A stretch of DNA of 7,590 nucleotides from Halovenus sp. (GCA_003551265.1 PUMG01000117.1:1-7590); one strand, 5' to 3'; shown: positions 1 to 5,265, counted from the first letter of the stretch. Numbers and translations: made by a program. The notes: generated from the sequence alone by a model not told the origin.

Positions 1-471
1 GACTGGTTCGACGACCCTGCAGTAAACACCGCAGAGGTCAGCGCCTACGCCTGCTGGGGGCTGATGGCACCACAGGGTCCAGAACCCGCCCGGCGGGAGA
101 CGATGCACCTCTACGAACAGGGGTCGACCGGGCTGTTCAAAGGCGACCTCTACTACTACTCGGTCGACCACGACTACCGCGACAAACTCGACCAGGTCAA
201 CCCCGAGTGTCCGTGCTACGTGATGAACGGCGAGTACGACTTCGCCACCGACCCTGACGACGCTCGCGAGGTTGCCGACGGCATCGGTGACCAGGCGCAG
301 GCGATCGAGATGAAAAGCATCGGCCACTTCCCGATGTGTGAGAACCCCGACCTGTTCCTCGGCTACATCAAAGTTGTCCTCGACGACATCAGAGGCGAAG
401 ACGTGACCGTTCCTGACACCATGACCCCCGAAGACGTGGGTGTCGACATGGAGGTCACTGCCGCAGACTGA
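1..471 (+). CDS. Alpha/beta-hydrolase family protein, C-terminal part (5' end outside window)
   Basis: The reading frame is open from base 1 and gives 156 residues, so the start and the nucleophile-elbow Ser lie upstream. The visible part fits the C-terminal half of an alpha/beta hydrolase. A strand ending in NGEYD (Asp at visible residue 80) followed by an acidic loop matches the usual catalytic Asp position. SIGHFPMCENPDLF (His at about residue 109) matches the catalytic His loop, followed by a final helix. The acidic tail (about residues 133-156) is typical of halophilic proteins. Substrate and reaction cannot be told from this part; esterase, lipase or haloperoxidase-type hydrolases are all possible. 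An internal ATG at base 64 exists, but coding continues in frame upstream of it, so it is not taken as the start. Confidence 0.85.
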   Translation, partial: DWFDDPAVNTAEVSAYACWGLMAPQGPEPARRETMHLYEQGSTGLFKGDLYYYSVDHDYRDKLDQVNPECPCYVMNGEYDFATDPDDAREVADGIGDQAQAIEMKSIGHFPMCENPDLFLGYIKVVLDDIRGEDVTVPDTMTPEDVGVDMEVTAAD

Positions 472-560
472 TACTTACTGCTGCGAGAGGACAGCCGGTC
501 GGTTTTGTGAGTCGCTGTGAGACGACAGCCGTTTTGTCACTCCAGTCCAAACAAAGAGTC

Positions 561-1046
561 GTGACGCTTGCACCACCGTTCGAACTTCCCAACCTTGCAT
601 CAGGTCCAGACCCGCTGATACTCTCGACGCTGGCAGACGAACACGAGTTCGTGCTGTTGTTGTTCCAGCGCGACTACCGATGTGGTAACTGTCGGAAGCA
701 GGTTCAGGTGTTCGCGGACTGGTACGACGAGTTCCGTGAACGAGAGACGGAGGTCGTCTCCATCGTGCCAGAACCACCCGAGCGGGTCGCCCGCTGGCAG
801 GACGAGTACGACCTTCCGTATCCGCTGTGTGCGGACCCGGAGAAGACGGTTTCGGCGGCCTACGACCAGCCAGTCCGCTTCGGACTGCTGGGGAGTCTGA
901 GTGACCTGTTCGGACGGATGCCGAAGGCGGTCCTTCTGGACTGTCGAAACGAAGAGCCGACCATCACGTACGCACACGAGGGGTCGTCAACCTGGGACCG
1001 TCCGGAGCTCCAGGAGTTGTTCGCCGAGCTCGACGAACGCCGATGA
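561..1046 (+). CDS. Redoxin / peroxiredoxin-like (AhpC/TSA) protein
   Basis: Encodes about 161 residues with a thioredoxin fold. An N-terminal APPFELPNL segment is typical of peroxiredoxins, then a strand (EFVLLLFQR) runs into YRCGNCRKQ, where Cys41 and Cys44 form a CxxC at the position of the peroxidatic Cys. VVSIVPEPPERVARW, then DLPYPLCADPEKTVSAAY, and a cis-Pro-like RMPKAVLLD strand follow, as in AhpC/TSA members. Likely role: cytosolic thiol-dependent peroxide reduction or disulfide exchange; the substrate is unknown. GTG at 561 is chosen because homology-like sequence begins there and a TATA-like GTTTTGT (531-537) lies the right distance upstream for a leaderless mRNA. GTG at 507 would add 18 residues that do not look conserved. 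The gene ends 5 bases before the convergent membrane-protein gene. Confidence 0.82.
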   Translation: MTLAPPFELPNLASGPDPLILSTLADEHEFVLLLFQRDYRCGNCRKQVQVFADWYDEFRERETEVVSIVPEPPERVARWQDEYDLPYPLCADPEKTVSAAYDQPVRFGLLGSLSDLFGRMPKAVLLDCRNEEPTITYAHEGSSTWDRPELQELFAELDERR

Positions 1047-1051
1047 AGGTG

Positions 1052-1501
1052 TCAGTACTGGTATCCAATCGGACCGCCGACCTTTTTGCGTGTGAAGTCC
1101 CCGACGATTGCACCGATGTACGCGACCGGCAAGAGCGCGATGAAGACGATGATGAGCCAGCCGCCAGCGAGGGCAACGGAGTTGAACAACGTGTCGCCTG
1201 CACCCTCGACACCGAAGAAGAACACGACTCGCATGTACGCGAGCACGGGTGTCAACACGACGAGTCCGAGGAGCGTCCCGATAACGGCATTGTGGCCGGA
1301 CTGCTGGTAGAAGCCACTCCGCAAAGACGCGACAGTACCGGCGAGAAAGGCGCTGTAACCGAGCCAGGATGGACGCATGAACACGAAGTTCGCGACGAGT
1401 CCTGCCGCAATCATCGTCCCCGCCACCCACAGTACCGGACCCCAGTCGAACTCCAGTTCGGGGTCGATTTTCTGTCTCATTGTCCGTAACTGTCGGTTCA
1501 T
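1052..1501 (-). CDS. Small integral membrane protein of unknown function (about four helices)
   Basis: Reads as about 149 residues with a short charged N-terminus (RQKIDPELEFDW) and four hydrophobic stretches. From the chosen start these are near residues 21-42, 47-62, 71-96 and 106-134. It closes with a basic tail (GDFTRKKVGGPIGYQY) that should face the cytoplasm. The Gly-rich helices and the terminal IGAIVGDF pattern recall small haloarchaeal DUF-type membrane proteins, but I do not recognise the family securely and assign no function. Three in-frame ATG starts are possible (first bases 1531, 1501 and 1480); the middle one is given. A TATA-like CCTATG on the minus strand sits about 27-32 bases before the 1480 start, so the shortest form is also credible. 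Convergent with the redoxin gene. Confidence 0.75.
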   Translation of the reverse strand: MNRQLRTMRQKIDPELEFDWGPVLWVAGTMIAAGLVANFVFMRPSWLGYSAFLAGTVASLRSGFYQQSGHNAVIGTLLGLVVLTPVLAYMRVVFFFGVEGAGDTLFNSVALAGGWLIIVFIALLPVAYIGAIVGDFTRKKVGGPIGYQY

Positions 1502-1611
1502 CAGAACATAGGTCTTTCCACTCGTTTCCACAGTGTTTTGAGTTCTCGGTGTGTACCGCTACAGCATCCAGATACCATGACCAGACGACAACACACAGTG
1601 AGAGCGTGGCG

Positions 1612-1797
1612 ATGAGCAGCCTCCTCATCCGCATCGCTGGCGCAGCGTTTTTCCTCCTCGGGTCGGCGTGGATTGTGGCCGGGTTCTACGTCGACGAGAT
1701 GCTCATCTGGCTCTCCGGTGGACTCGCTGCTGCTGCAGGGATGGGTCTGCTGGCGGTTGCGCCACGACTGAACGAGCGCAGTTCCCACAGCGAGTGA
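1612..1797 (+). CDS. 61-residue two-helix membrane protein, unknown function
   Basis: Starting at ATG 1612 the product is 61 residues. A hydrophobic helix near residues 5-25 (IRIAGAAFFLLGSAWIVAG) and a second near 30-50 (LIWLSGGLAAAAGMGLLAVA) are joined by a short FYVDEM turn, and the tail RLNERSSHSE is hydrophilic. This is the form of many small haloarchaeal membrane proteins; no family or function is recognised. The frame stays open upstream to 1480, but that extension is polar, His/Ser/Thr-rich and lies in the divergent intergenic region, so it is left out. The gene ends 42 bases before the Trp leader ORF of trpS. The TATA-like box of trpS is inside that gap, so the two genes are probably transcribed separately. 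Confidence 0.65.
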   Translation: MSSLLIRIAGAAFFLLGSAWIVAGFYVDEMLIWLSGGLAAAAGMGLLAVAPRLNERSSHSE

Positions 1798-1810
1798 AGA
1801 AGAACAACGG

Positions 1811-1816
1811 TTAAGT
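1811..1816 (+). promoter_or_regulatory. TATA-like box for the trpS leader transcript
   Basis: TTAAGT preceded by AACGG (a BRE-like position). Its centre is about 26 bases upstream of the leader ATG at 1840. Archaeal transcription usually starts about 25-27 bases downstream of the TATA centre, so the transcript would begin at or next to that ATG, giving a leaderless mRNA as is common in haloarchaea. Position is seen; the function is inferred. Confidence 0.5.
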
Positions 1817-1832
1817 GAACGTACTGTTTCAC
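1815..1832 (+). repeat. Inverted repeat between TATA box and start of the trpS leader
   Basis: GTGAA (1815-1819) and TTCAC (1828-1832) are exact reverse complements separated by 8 bases. The site overlaps the downstream edge of the TATA-like box and the expected start of transcription, a usual place for a repressor operator. The short arms make a chance match possible. Confidence 0.3.
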
Positions 1833-1839
1833 TGAGGAC

Positions 1840-1908
1840 ATGGTGTCCACTCCGACAGACAGCTGGCGCTGGTGTGTCTCTTCGGGAGTGGACAGTACCG
1901 CGTGCTGA
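1840..1908 (+). CDS. Putative Trp leader peptide upstream of trpS (22 residues, Trp-Arg-Trp)
   Basis: ATG at 1840 opens a 22-codon ORF ending in TGA at 1906-1908. The peptide begins MVSTPTDSWRWCVSS and has Trp at residues 9 and 11, codons TGG at 1864-1866 and 1870-1872. Trp is normally the rarest residue, so two in 22, one residue apart and directly upstream of the tryptophanyl-tRNA synthetase gene, is striking. A TATA-like box at 1811-1816 would start the mRNA at this ATG; a weak GAGG (1834-1837) also precedes it. The Trp codons lie in the loop of a hairpin (1844-1894), and the second one begins a 16-base segment complementary to 1992-2007. The likely job is sensing charged tRNA-Trp by ribosome stalling. 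It is too short for routine gene callers. Translation is not proved by sequence alone. Confidence 0.6.
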   Translation: MVSTPTDSWRWCVSSGVDSTAC

Positions 1909-2019
1909 GGGCGTCGGGCCTCACTCGTCGTTCTCGATGCGGTGCTCACTCACTTTCTCGCGGCGCAGCATCGTTCGGACAGACCGTTTCACCGGAGAGA
2001 CACACCACGAGAGTGTGTC
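1844..2019 (+). promoter_or_regulatory. Attenuator-like trpS leader RNA with mutually exclusive pairings
   Basis: Three main pairings can be read. (C) Bases 1844-1853 (TGTCCACTCC) pair perfectly with 1885-1894, with AGACA 1857-1861 pairing to TGTCT 1875-1879 inside; the Trp codons are in its loop. (A) Bases 1870-1885, starting at the second TGG, pair with 1992-2007: 16 pairs with one G-U. (B) GACACAC 1999-2005 pairs with GTGTGTC 2013-2019 (7-base loop), ending 16 bases before the trpS ATG. A excludes both B and C. Minor hairpins are 1906-1910/1919-1923, at the leader stop codon, and CGATGC 1935-1940/GCATCG 1968-1973. A ribosome stalled at the Trp codons would cover the 5' arm of A and free the B region. 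No run of four or more T is present, so control of translation or factor-dependent termination fits better than a simple oligo-U terminator. Confidence 0.5.
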
Positions 2020-2035
2020 GACAACACAGCAACCG

Positions 2036-3220
2036 ATGCCAGCCAACACACCGTTCACCGTTACACCGTACAGCGTCGAAGGACGTATCGACTACCAACA
2101 GCTCCTCGAAGAGTTTGGAGCGGACGAACTGACCGACGAACAGCGAAAGCGATTCCCCGGACCCGGACATCCACTCGTTCGTCGGCAGATTTTCTACGCC
2201 CACCGGGAACTCGACAGGATTCTCGATGCAGTCGCCGCCGGTGAGCAACACGCACTCGTCACTGGCCGTGGTCCGTCGGGACCGATGCACATCGGCCACA
2301 TCATCCCCTTCTATTTCGCCCGATATCTGCAACAACACGCCGGTACTGACGTGTACATTCCACTCTCGGACGACGAGAAGTACCTCCTGAAAGAGCAGTC
2401 ACCGGCGTCGATTAGCGAACACACGCGTGCGAACCTCCTGGATATCCTTGCGGTCGGGTTCGACCCGGAGCGGACGCGAATCGTCGTCGACAGCGCCGAT
2501 GCAGACGTCGTCTATCCGATTGCGACGGTGCTAAGTAAGGAGATTACACAGGCGACAGTCGATGCAACCTACGGCGACCCGCCGAACGTCGGACTGTCGT
2601 TCTATCCGGCGATACAGGCGACTCACCTGCTGTTGCCGCAGTTCGTCGATGGACGACAGCCCACGCTCGTGCCGATTGCAGTCGACCAGGACCCCCACGT
2701 CCGGGTCTGTCGGGACGTGGCAGCCAAAGAGCGATACGACGTCGAGAAACCGGGTGCATTGCTCTCGAAGTTTCTCCCCGGTCTCGGCGGGCCGGGGAAG
2801 ATGAGTTCTTCGGACGACCTGCCGAGCATCCTGCTTTCTGACGACAGAGAGACCGTCCACGAGAAGATACAGAGACACGCCTACTCCGGCGGTCGGACGA
2901 GCGTCACCGAACACCGCAAAAAAGGCGGCAATCCTGAAATAGACGTTGCGTATCTGCTGCTGTATTACTTCTTCGAGGACGACGACGAAACCGTCGAGCG
3001 AATCGCCAGCGAGTACCGCAACGGGTCGTTGCTGAGTGGCGAACTCAAGGCACGCGCTGCAGAGAAGGTCGCTGACTTTCTCGAACGCCACCAGCAGCGA
3101 CGACATGCGCTGGGACTGCTCACCGACGAACTCGAAGCGTACCGACTGACACCTGAAGAACGCACACGGGCGCTCGGCCGTGCTGGATATCCTGAACGGT
3201 CGCTGTGTCGAACAACCTGA
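2036..3220 (+). CDS. trpS: Tryptophanyl-tRNA synthetase (archaeal/eukaryotic type)
   Basis: This 394-residue class I synthetase charges tRNA-Trp with tryptophan using ATP in the cytoplasm. GRGPSGPMHIGH (about residues 77-88) holds the HIGH motif, IAVDQDPHVRVCRDVA (214-229) is the diagnostic TrpRS substrate-binding segment, and GPGKMSSSD (253-260) is the KMSKS loop. The opening FTVTPYSVEGRIDYQQLLEEFG matches the N-terminus usual for archaeal TrpRS. ATG 2036 is chosen because this conserved start follows it directly; the frame extends upstream to 1874, but that part is the leader. The protein contains no Trp residue, so it could be made when Trp is scarce. No Shine-Dalgarno site precedes the start. 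Haloarchaea often carry two trpS paralogues; this may be the auxiliary, regulated one, which one window cannot decide. Confidence 0.95.
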   Translation: MPANTPFTVTPYSVEGRIDYQQLLEEFGADELTDEQRKRFPGPGHPLVRRQIFYAHRELDRILDAVAAGEQHALVTGRGPSGPMHIGHIIPFYFARYLQQHAGTDVYIPLSDDEKYLLKEQSPASISEHTRANLLDILAVGFDPERTRIVVDSADADVVYPIATVLSKEITQATVDATYGDPPNVGLSFYPAIQATHLLLPQFVDGRQPTLVPIAVDQDPHVRVCRDVAAKERYDVEKPGALLSKFLPGLGGPGKMSSSDDLPSILLSDDRETVHEKIQRHAYSGGRTSVTEHRKKGGNPEIDVAYLLLYYFFEDDDETVERIASEYRNGSLLSGELKARAAEKVADFLERHQQRRHALGLLTDELEAYRLTPEERTRALGRAGYPERSLCRTT

Positions 3221-3303
3221 AATGTGCAGTCGTTTGTGCGGCGGCCAGAGGTCCTCACACAGCAACTACAGGTCGTTCACACGGCGACCGCAGGGAGCCG
3301 TAT

Positions 3304-3322
3304 GAGTGTGTGACACACACTC
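3304..3322. repeat. Perfect 19-base palindrome upstream of the 53-codon ORF
   Basis: GAGTGTGTG and CACACACTC are exact reverse complements around a single central A. The site ends 9 bases before a TATA-like TTAATA (3332-3337), where a BRE-proximal activator or repressor site would lie. It could also be a weak terminator hairpin for trpS, which ends 83 bases upstream, but no T-run follows. The GTGTG/CACAC composition is partly low complexity. Confidence 0.4.
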
Positions 3323-3331
3323 CAGCCAGAG

Positions 3332-3337
3332 TTAATA
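3332..3337 (+). promoter_or_regulatory. TATA-like box for the 53-codon ORF
   Basis: TTAATA, one of the clearer TATA-like hexamers in the window. The expected transcription start is near 3360, which leaves a 5' leader of about 27-29 bases before ATG 3389. That leader contains a GGAGG Shine-Dalgarno site at 3375-3379. Confidence 0.5.
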
Positions 3338-3388
3338 CAACTGGCGTTTGACAGACAGTAGACGCATCGCAGACGGAGGCTTCACACC

Positions 3389-3550
3389 ATGACAACTCGC
3401 CACGACGCACGGTTTGCCCGCTGTTACTCACCAGTGCGCTCGGAGGGCGAGAGTACGATGGAGACGAAGTCGACCGGAACCGAGCCGACCGGGAACGCGC
3501 GCAACGACCCGATTGTTGCAGGCCTTGCCCGGCTACTTCTGTCCCGATAA
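3389..3550 (+). CDS. Putative 53-residue small protein, unknown function
   Basis: ATG 3389 opens a 53-codon ORF ending in TAA 3548-3550. The product starts MTTRHDARFARCYSPVR, has a Thr/Glu-rich middle and ends NDPIVAGLARLLLSR, a short amphipathic or hydrophobic C-terminus. No family is recognised. Support comes from context: TATA-like TTAATA at 3332-3337, a GGAGG Shine-Dalgarno site 9 bases before the ATG (unusually good for this window), and a hairpin followed by TTTCGTTTT at 3618-3638. The same frame stays open after the TAA for about 66 more codons, with GC-rich third positions for the first 26 or so. The ORF may therefore be the front of a broken longer gene rather than a complete small protein. 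Codon bias is weaker than in neighbouring genes. Confidence 0.4.
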   Translation: MTTRHDARFARCYSPVRSEGESTMETKSTGTEPTGNARNDPIVAGLARLLLSR

Positions 3551-3617
3551 CTCGGCCCCCACGCGGACTACCCGCCCGGGGCTGGGGAACACGGGACCGT
3601 CGCCTGTCTCCTCCTGA

Positions 3618-3638
3618 AGAGAGCGCTCTTTCGTTTTG
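3618..3638 (+). terminator. Terminator-like hairpin plus T-rich tract
   Basis: AGAGCGCTCT (3620-3629) is a perfect palindrome followed by TTCGTTTT (3630-3637 region). It lies about 70 bases after the stop of the 53-codon ORF. A T-rich tract is the main archaeal termination signal, so this could end that transcript. It also overlaps the upstream region of the next gene. Confidence 0.4.
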
Positions 3639-3741
3639 AGGAGTGTGCGACAGCACGACCACAGCACTCGACCAGCAGACGAGTATCCCCACAGCAACCA
3701 GAACGATGGCAATCACAACAACCCGAGACGAACCGACAACG

Positions 3742-4002
3742 ATGACCGGCGCAGTCGCCGTGAGAGTGCCCGAACACGCCACTGGCGGCCTCCTCGCTGA
3801 CGCCGAGCGACGGCTGGCGTGCGTCGACGGCGTCTCCGACGTGAGCGTCGACGGATTCCAGTCTATCCAGCCCGGCCTCTCTGCGACAGTCGTGACTGTG
3901 AGCGTGACGTTCGAAACCGTCCACTCCCCCTCGACGCTGCGAGAACACCTCTCCGAACGAGTTGCAATCGAGGCTGTCGAGCGCCTCGAACGGGCAGTGT
4001 GA
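3742..4002 (+). CDS. Conserved-looking small protein, unknown function (ferredoxin-like beta-alpha-beta pattern)
   Basis: From ATG 3742 the product is 86 residues. A strand (GAVAVRVP), a helix (GLLADAERRLACVDGV), strands (SDVSVDGFQ and LSATVVTVSVTFE), a helix (PSTLREHLSERVA) and a final short EAVERLERAV suggest a compact alpha+beta domain, such as a ferredoxin-like fold. No catalytic or metal-binding motif is visible; the single Cys is isolated. No function is assigned. The frame extends upstream to ATG 3706 (98 residues) and GTG 3643 (119 residues); the extra sequence is Thr/Gln-rich and looks non-conserved, so the shortest start with compact fold is preferred, with moderate certainty. A perfect 19-base palindrome follows 35 bases after the stop. 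Large minus-strand frames opposite this gene have Arg/Ser-rich shadow composition. Confidence 0.6.
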   Translation: MTGAVAVRVPEHATGGLLADAERRLACVDGVSDVSVDGFQSIQPGLSATVVTVSVTFETVHSPSTLREHLSERVAIEAVERLERAV

Positions 4003-4037
4003 CCGTGGGCGGCCGCGACAGCGGATGGGTGGACCGG

Positions 4038-4056
4038 GTCTGAACACTGTTCAGAC
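4038..4056. repeat. Perfect 19-base palindrome between two genes
   Basis: GTCTGAACA and TGTTCAGAC are exact reverse complements around one central C. It lies 35 bases after the stop of the 3742-4002 gene and about 45 bases before the TATA box of the 4129 gene. It may be a terminator stem (no T-run follows) or a binding site for a dimeric regulator. It has the same geometry (9+1+9) as the palindrome at 3304-3322 but a different sequence. Confidence 0.4.
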
Positions 4057-4101
4057 AGACTGTCACTCATAGTGTCACGCCCGGAGACAAAGCCAAACCC
4101 A

Positions 4102-4110
4102 TTTATTTTA
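4102..4110 (+). promoter_or_regulatory. TATA box for the 4129-4860 membrane protein gene
   Basis: TTTATTTTA is the strongest AT-rich box in the window. It is centred about 24 bases before ATG 4129, so the transcript should begin within a few bases of the start codon. This also supports ATG 4129 over the upstream in-frame GTG at 4072. Confidence 0.7.
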
Positions 4111-4126
4111 CCGGTTCAAGGACCGG
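4111..4126. repeat. Inverted repeat between TATA box and start codon
   Basis: CCGGT (4111-4115) and ACCGG (4122-4126) are exact reverse complements with a 6-base spacer. The repeat directly abuts the TATA box and ends 2 bases before the ATG, the position of a core-promoter repressor site. Short arms, so suggestive only. Confidence 0.3.
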
Positions 4127-4128
4127 AT

Positions 4129-4860
4129 ATGACATCCCTCCCACAGCCGCTTTCGAATCTCTCGTCGAAGCGTCGTGACGGACTGGTGTTCGTCATCGGC
4201 CTTCTGTTGCTTTTTTCACCAGTCCTCGTCACGATGGGGTTCGTCGGTGGGACCGACTACCACTACGAGGGCGTCGAGGTCGTGACGACAGGCGACACAC
4301 TCACGTACGCCGACGAGAGCGTCGTCCCCGACGGAACGCCGATCAGTGACGAGATTGCCTGCTCCGGAACGCTCCTCCAGCGTGGCTGTGCGCTCGAACC
4401 TGCACTGGCCGACGGCGAGACGCTGCCACTCGGTATCGAGAGTGACAACCCGAACGACGACCCCGCGATTGCTGACCAGCCGTACGAGTTCGTCCAGCTA
4501 GAGGATGCGGTGTACCGGACCAGTTACATGACAGGCGCGGACAACACGGTCAAAGTGGCAATCAACTCGACGTCGCCCAATATCGCACTTCACGCGGTAT
4601 CAGTCGACAGTGAAGAGGTCTCGAGCACCGTCGTCGAGGCCGCCGAAGAAGGTGAAGCCACCTCGCGAACCTCTGTCGATGTTCCAGAGACCCCTGTCCA
4701 TCTCGACGATGGGTACTACCGGGTGTACGTGACGCAGGAGGCTGACGAAGGAGCGACTTCACCGCTCAGCCTGATGATTTTCTTCGGTGCAGCGCTCGGC
4801 GGCATACTGCTGCTCAGCCTCAGCCGAAAACTCCGAGTGAGTTACAACCCCGGCCGGTAG
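4129..4860 (+). CDS. Membrane-anchored surface-exposed protein, unknown function
   Basis: The product has 243 residues. A cytoplasmic N-terminus (NLSSKRRDG) leads to a first membrane helix (about residues 19-38, GLVFVIGLLLLFSPVLVTMG), then an acidic domain of about 165 residues predicted outside the cell. A second helix follows near the C-terminus (LSLMIFFGAALGGILLLSL) and then a basic tail (RKLRVSYNPGR) consistent with facing the cytoplasm. The outer domain contains two Cys (CSGTLLQRGC) that could form a disulfide, and a YYRVYVT strand near its end. No family is recognised. ATG 4129 is supported by the TATA box at 4102-4110; GTG 4072 would extend through that promoter. The gene meets gcvH tail to tail with a 2-base gap. 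No signal-peptidase or lipobox motif is seen. Confidence 0.75.
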   Translation: MTSLPQPLSNLSSKRRDGLVFVIGLLLLFSPVLVTMGFVGGTDYHYEGVEVVTTGDTLTYADESVVPDGTPISDEIACSGTLLQRGCALEPALADGETLPLGIESDNPNDDPAIADQPYEFVQLEDAVYRTSYMTGADNTVKVAINSTSPNIALHAVSVDSEEVSSTVVEAAEEGEATSRTSVDVPETPVHLDDGYYRVYVTQEADEGATSPLSLMIFFGAALGGILLLSLSRKLRVSYNPGR

Positions 4861-4862
4861 CC

Positions 4863-5246
4863 TCACTCGATCTGTTCCCGATACGCCGACGGTGAAAGGA
4901 GTGCGTCCATCTCACTCTCGTCGTCGAGTTCGACTTCGAGCATCCAGCCGTCGCCGTAGGGGTCCTCGTTGACGAGTTCCGGGGCAGTGATGAGGTCGTC
5001 GTTGACCGCCGCGACGGTTCCGGAGACCGGTGCGTAGAGGTCGGAGACCGCTTTGATGGACTCGATGACGCCGAAGTCGTTCTCCTGTTCGACGGTGTCC
5101 CCTTCGCCGGGCAGTTCGACGAAGACGATGTCGCCGAGTTCATCCTGTGCGAAATCCGTGATACCGATGCGGACGGTGCCGTTGTCTGGTCGGGCCCATT
5201 CGTGCGATTCGAGGTAGCGACAGTCGTCTGGAGTTTCGAAGCTCAT
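4863..5246 (-). CDS. gcvH: Glycine cleavage system H protein
   Basis: This 127-residue protein is the lipoyl carrier of the glycine cleavage complex. It shuttles the aminomethyl group from P protein (GcvP) to T protein (GcvT), then electrons to L protein (dihydrolipoyl dehydrogenase), in the cytoplasm. Family marks are YLESHEW at residues 11-17, [19 protein letters not shown] at 28-46, and the lipoylation site [18 protein letters not shown] with Lys65 as the lipoyl lysine. [13 protein letters not shown] follows near the C-terminus. Length is normal for the family. A TATA-like ATACTA (5266-5271, minus strand) sits about 20-25 bases before the ATG, giving a leaderless transcript. No gcvT or gcvP is within the window, so gcvH stands apart here. 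Confidence 0.96.
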   Translation of the reverse strand: MSFETPDDCRYLESHEWARPDNGTVRIGITDFAQDELGDIVFVELPGEGDTVEQENDFGVIESIKAVSDLYAPVSGTVAAVNDDLITAPELVNEDPYGDGWMLEVELDDESEMDALLSPSAYREQIE

Positions 5247-5265
5247 ACGAGAAGTGGCGTTCTCC

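Noticed and set aside
490..540. Direct repeat GACAGCCG (490-497 and 524-531), each followed by TTTTGT
   Set aside because: Short and imperfect; it may reflect a terminator plus promoter T-tract, with nothing further to support a repeat element.
987..1634. 215-codon minus-strand frame
   Set aside because: It overlaps the membrane-protein gene in another frame; its Arg/His-rich product without hydrophobic pattern is a shadow.
1874..2035. In-frame N-terminal extension of trpS up to 1874
   Set aside because: The extra 54 residues are unlike any TrpRS N-terminus, the conserved start begins at 2036, and this DNA overlaps the Trp leader ORF and its pairing arms.
1909..2035. Oligo-U intrinsic terminator in the trpS leader
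   Set aside because: No run of four or more T on the plus strand here; only TTT in GTTTCAC and CTTTCTC. The leader is kept as attenuator-like without claiming this mechanism.
1909..2035. T-box or known Trp riboswitch
   Set aside because: No T-box core sequence or specifier-loop arrangement could be read, and T-boxes are not known from archaea.
3255..4070. 271-codon open frame on the minus strand
   Set aside because: Arg/Ser/Thr-rich composition typical of an antisense shadow; it covers several intergenic features and a better plus-strand gene.
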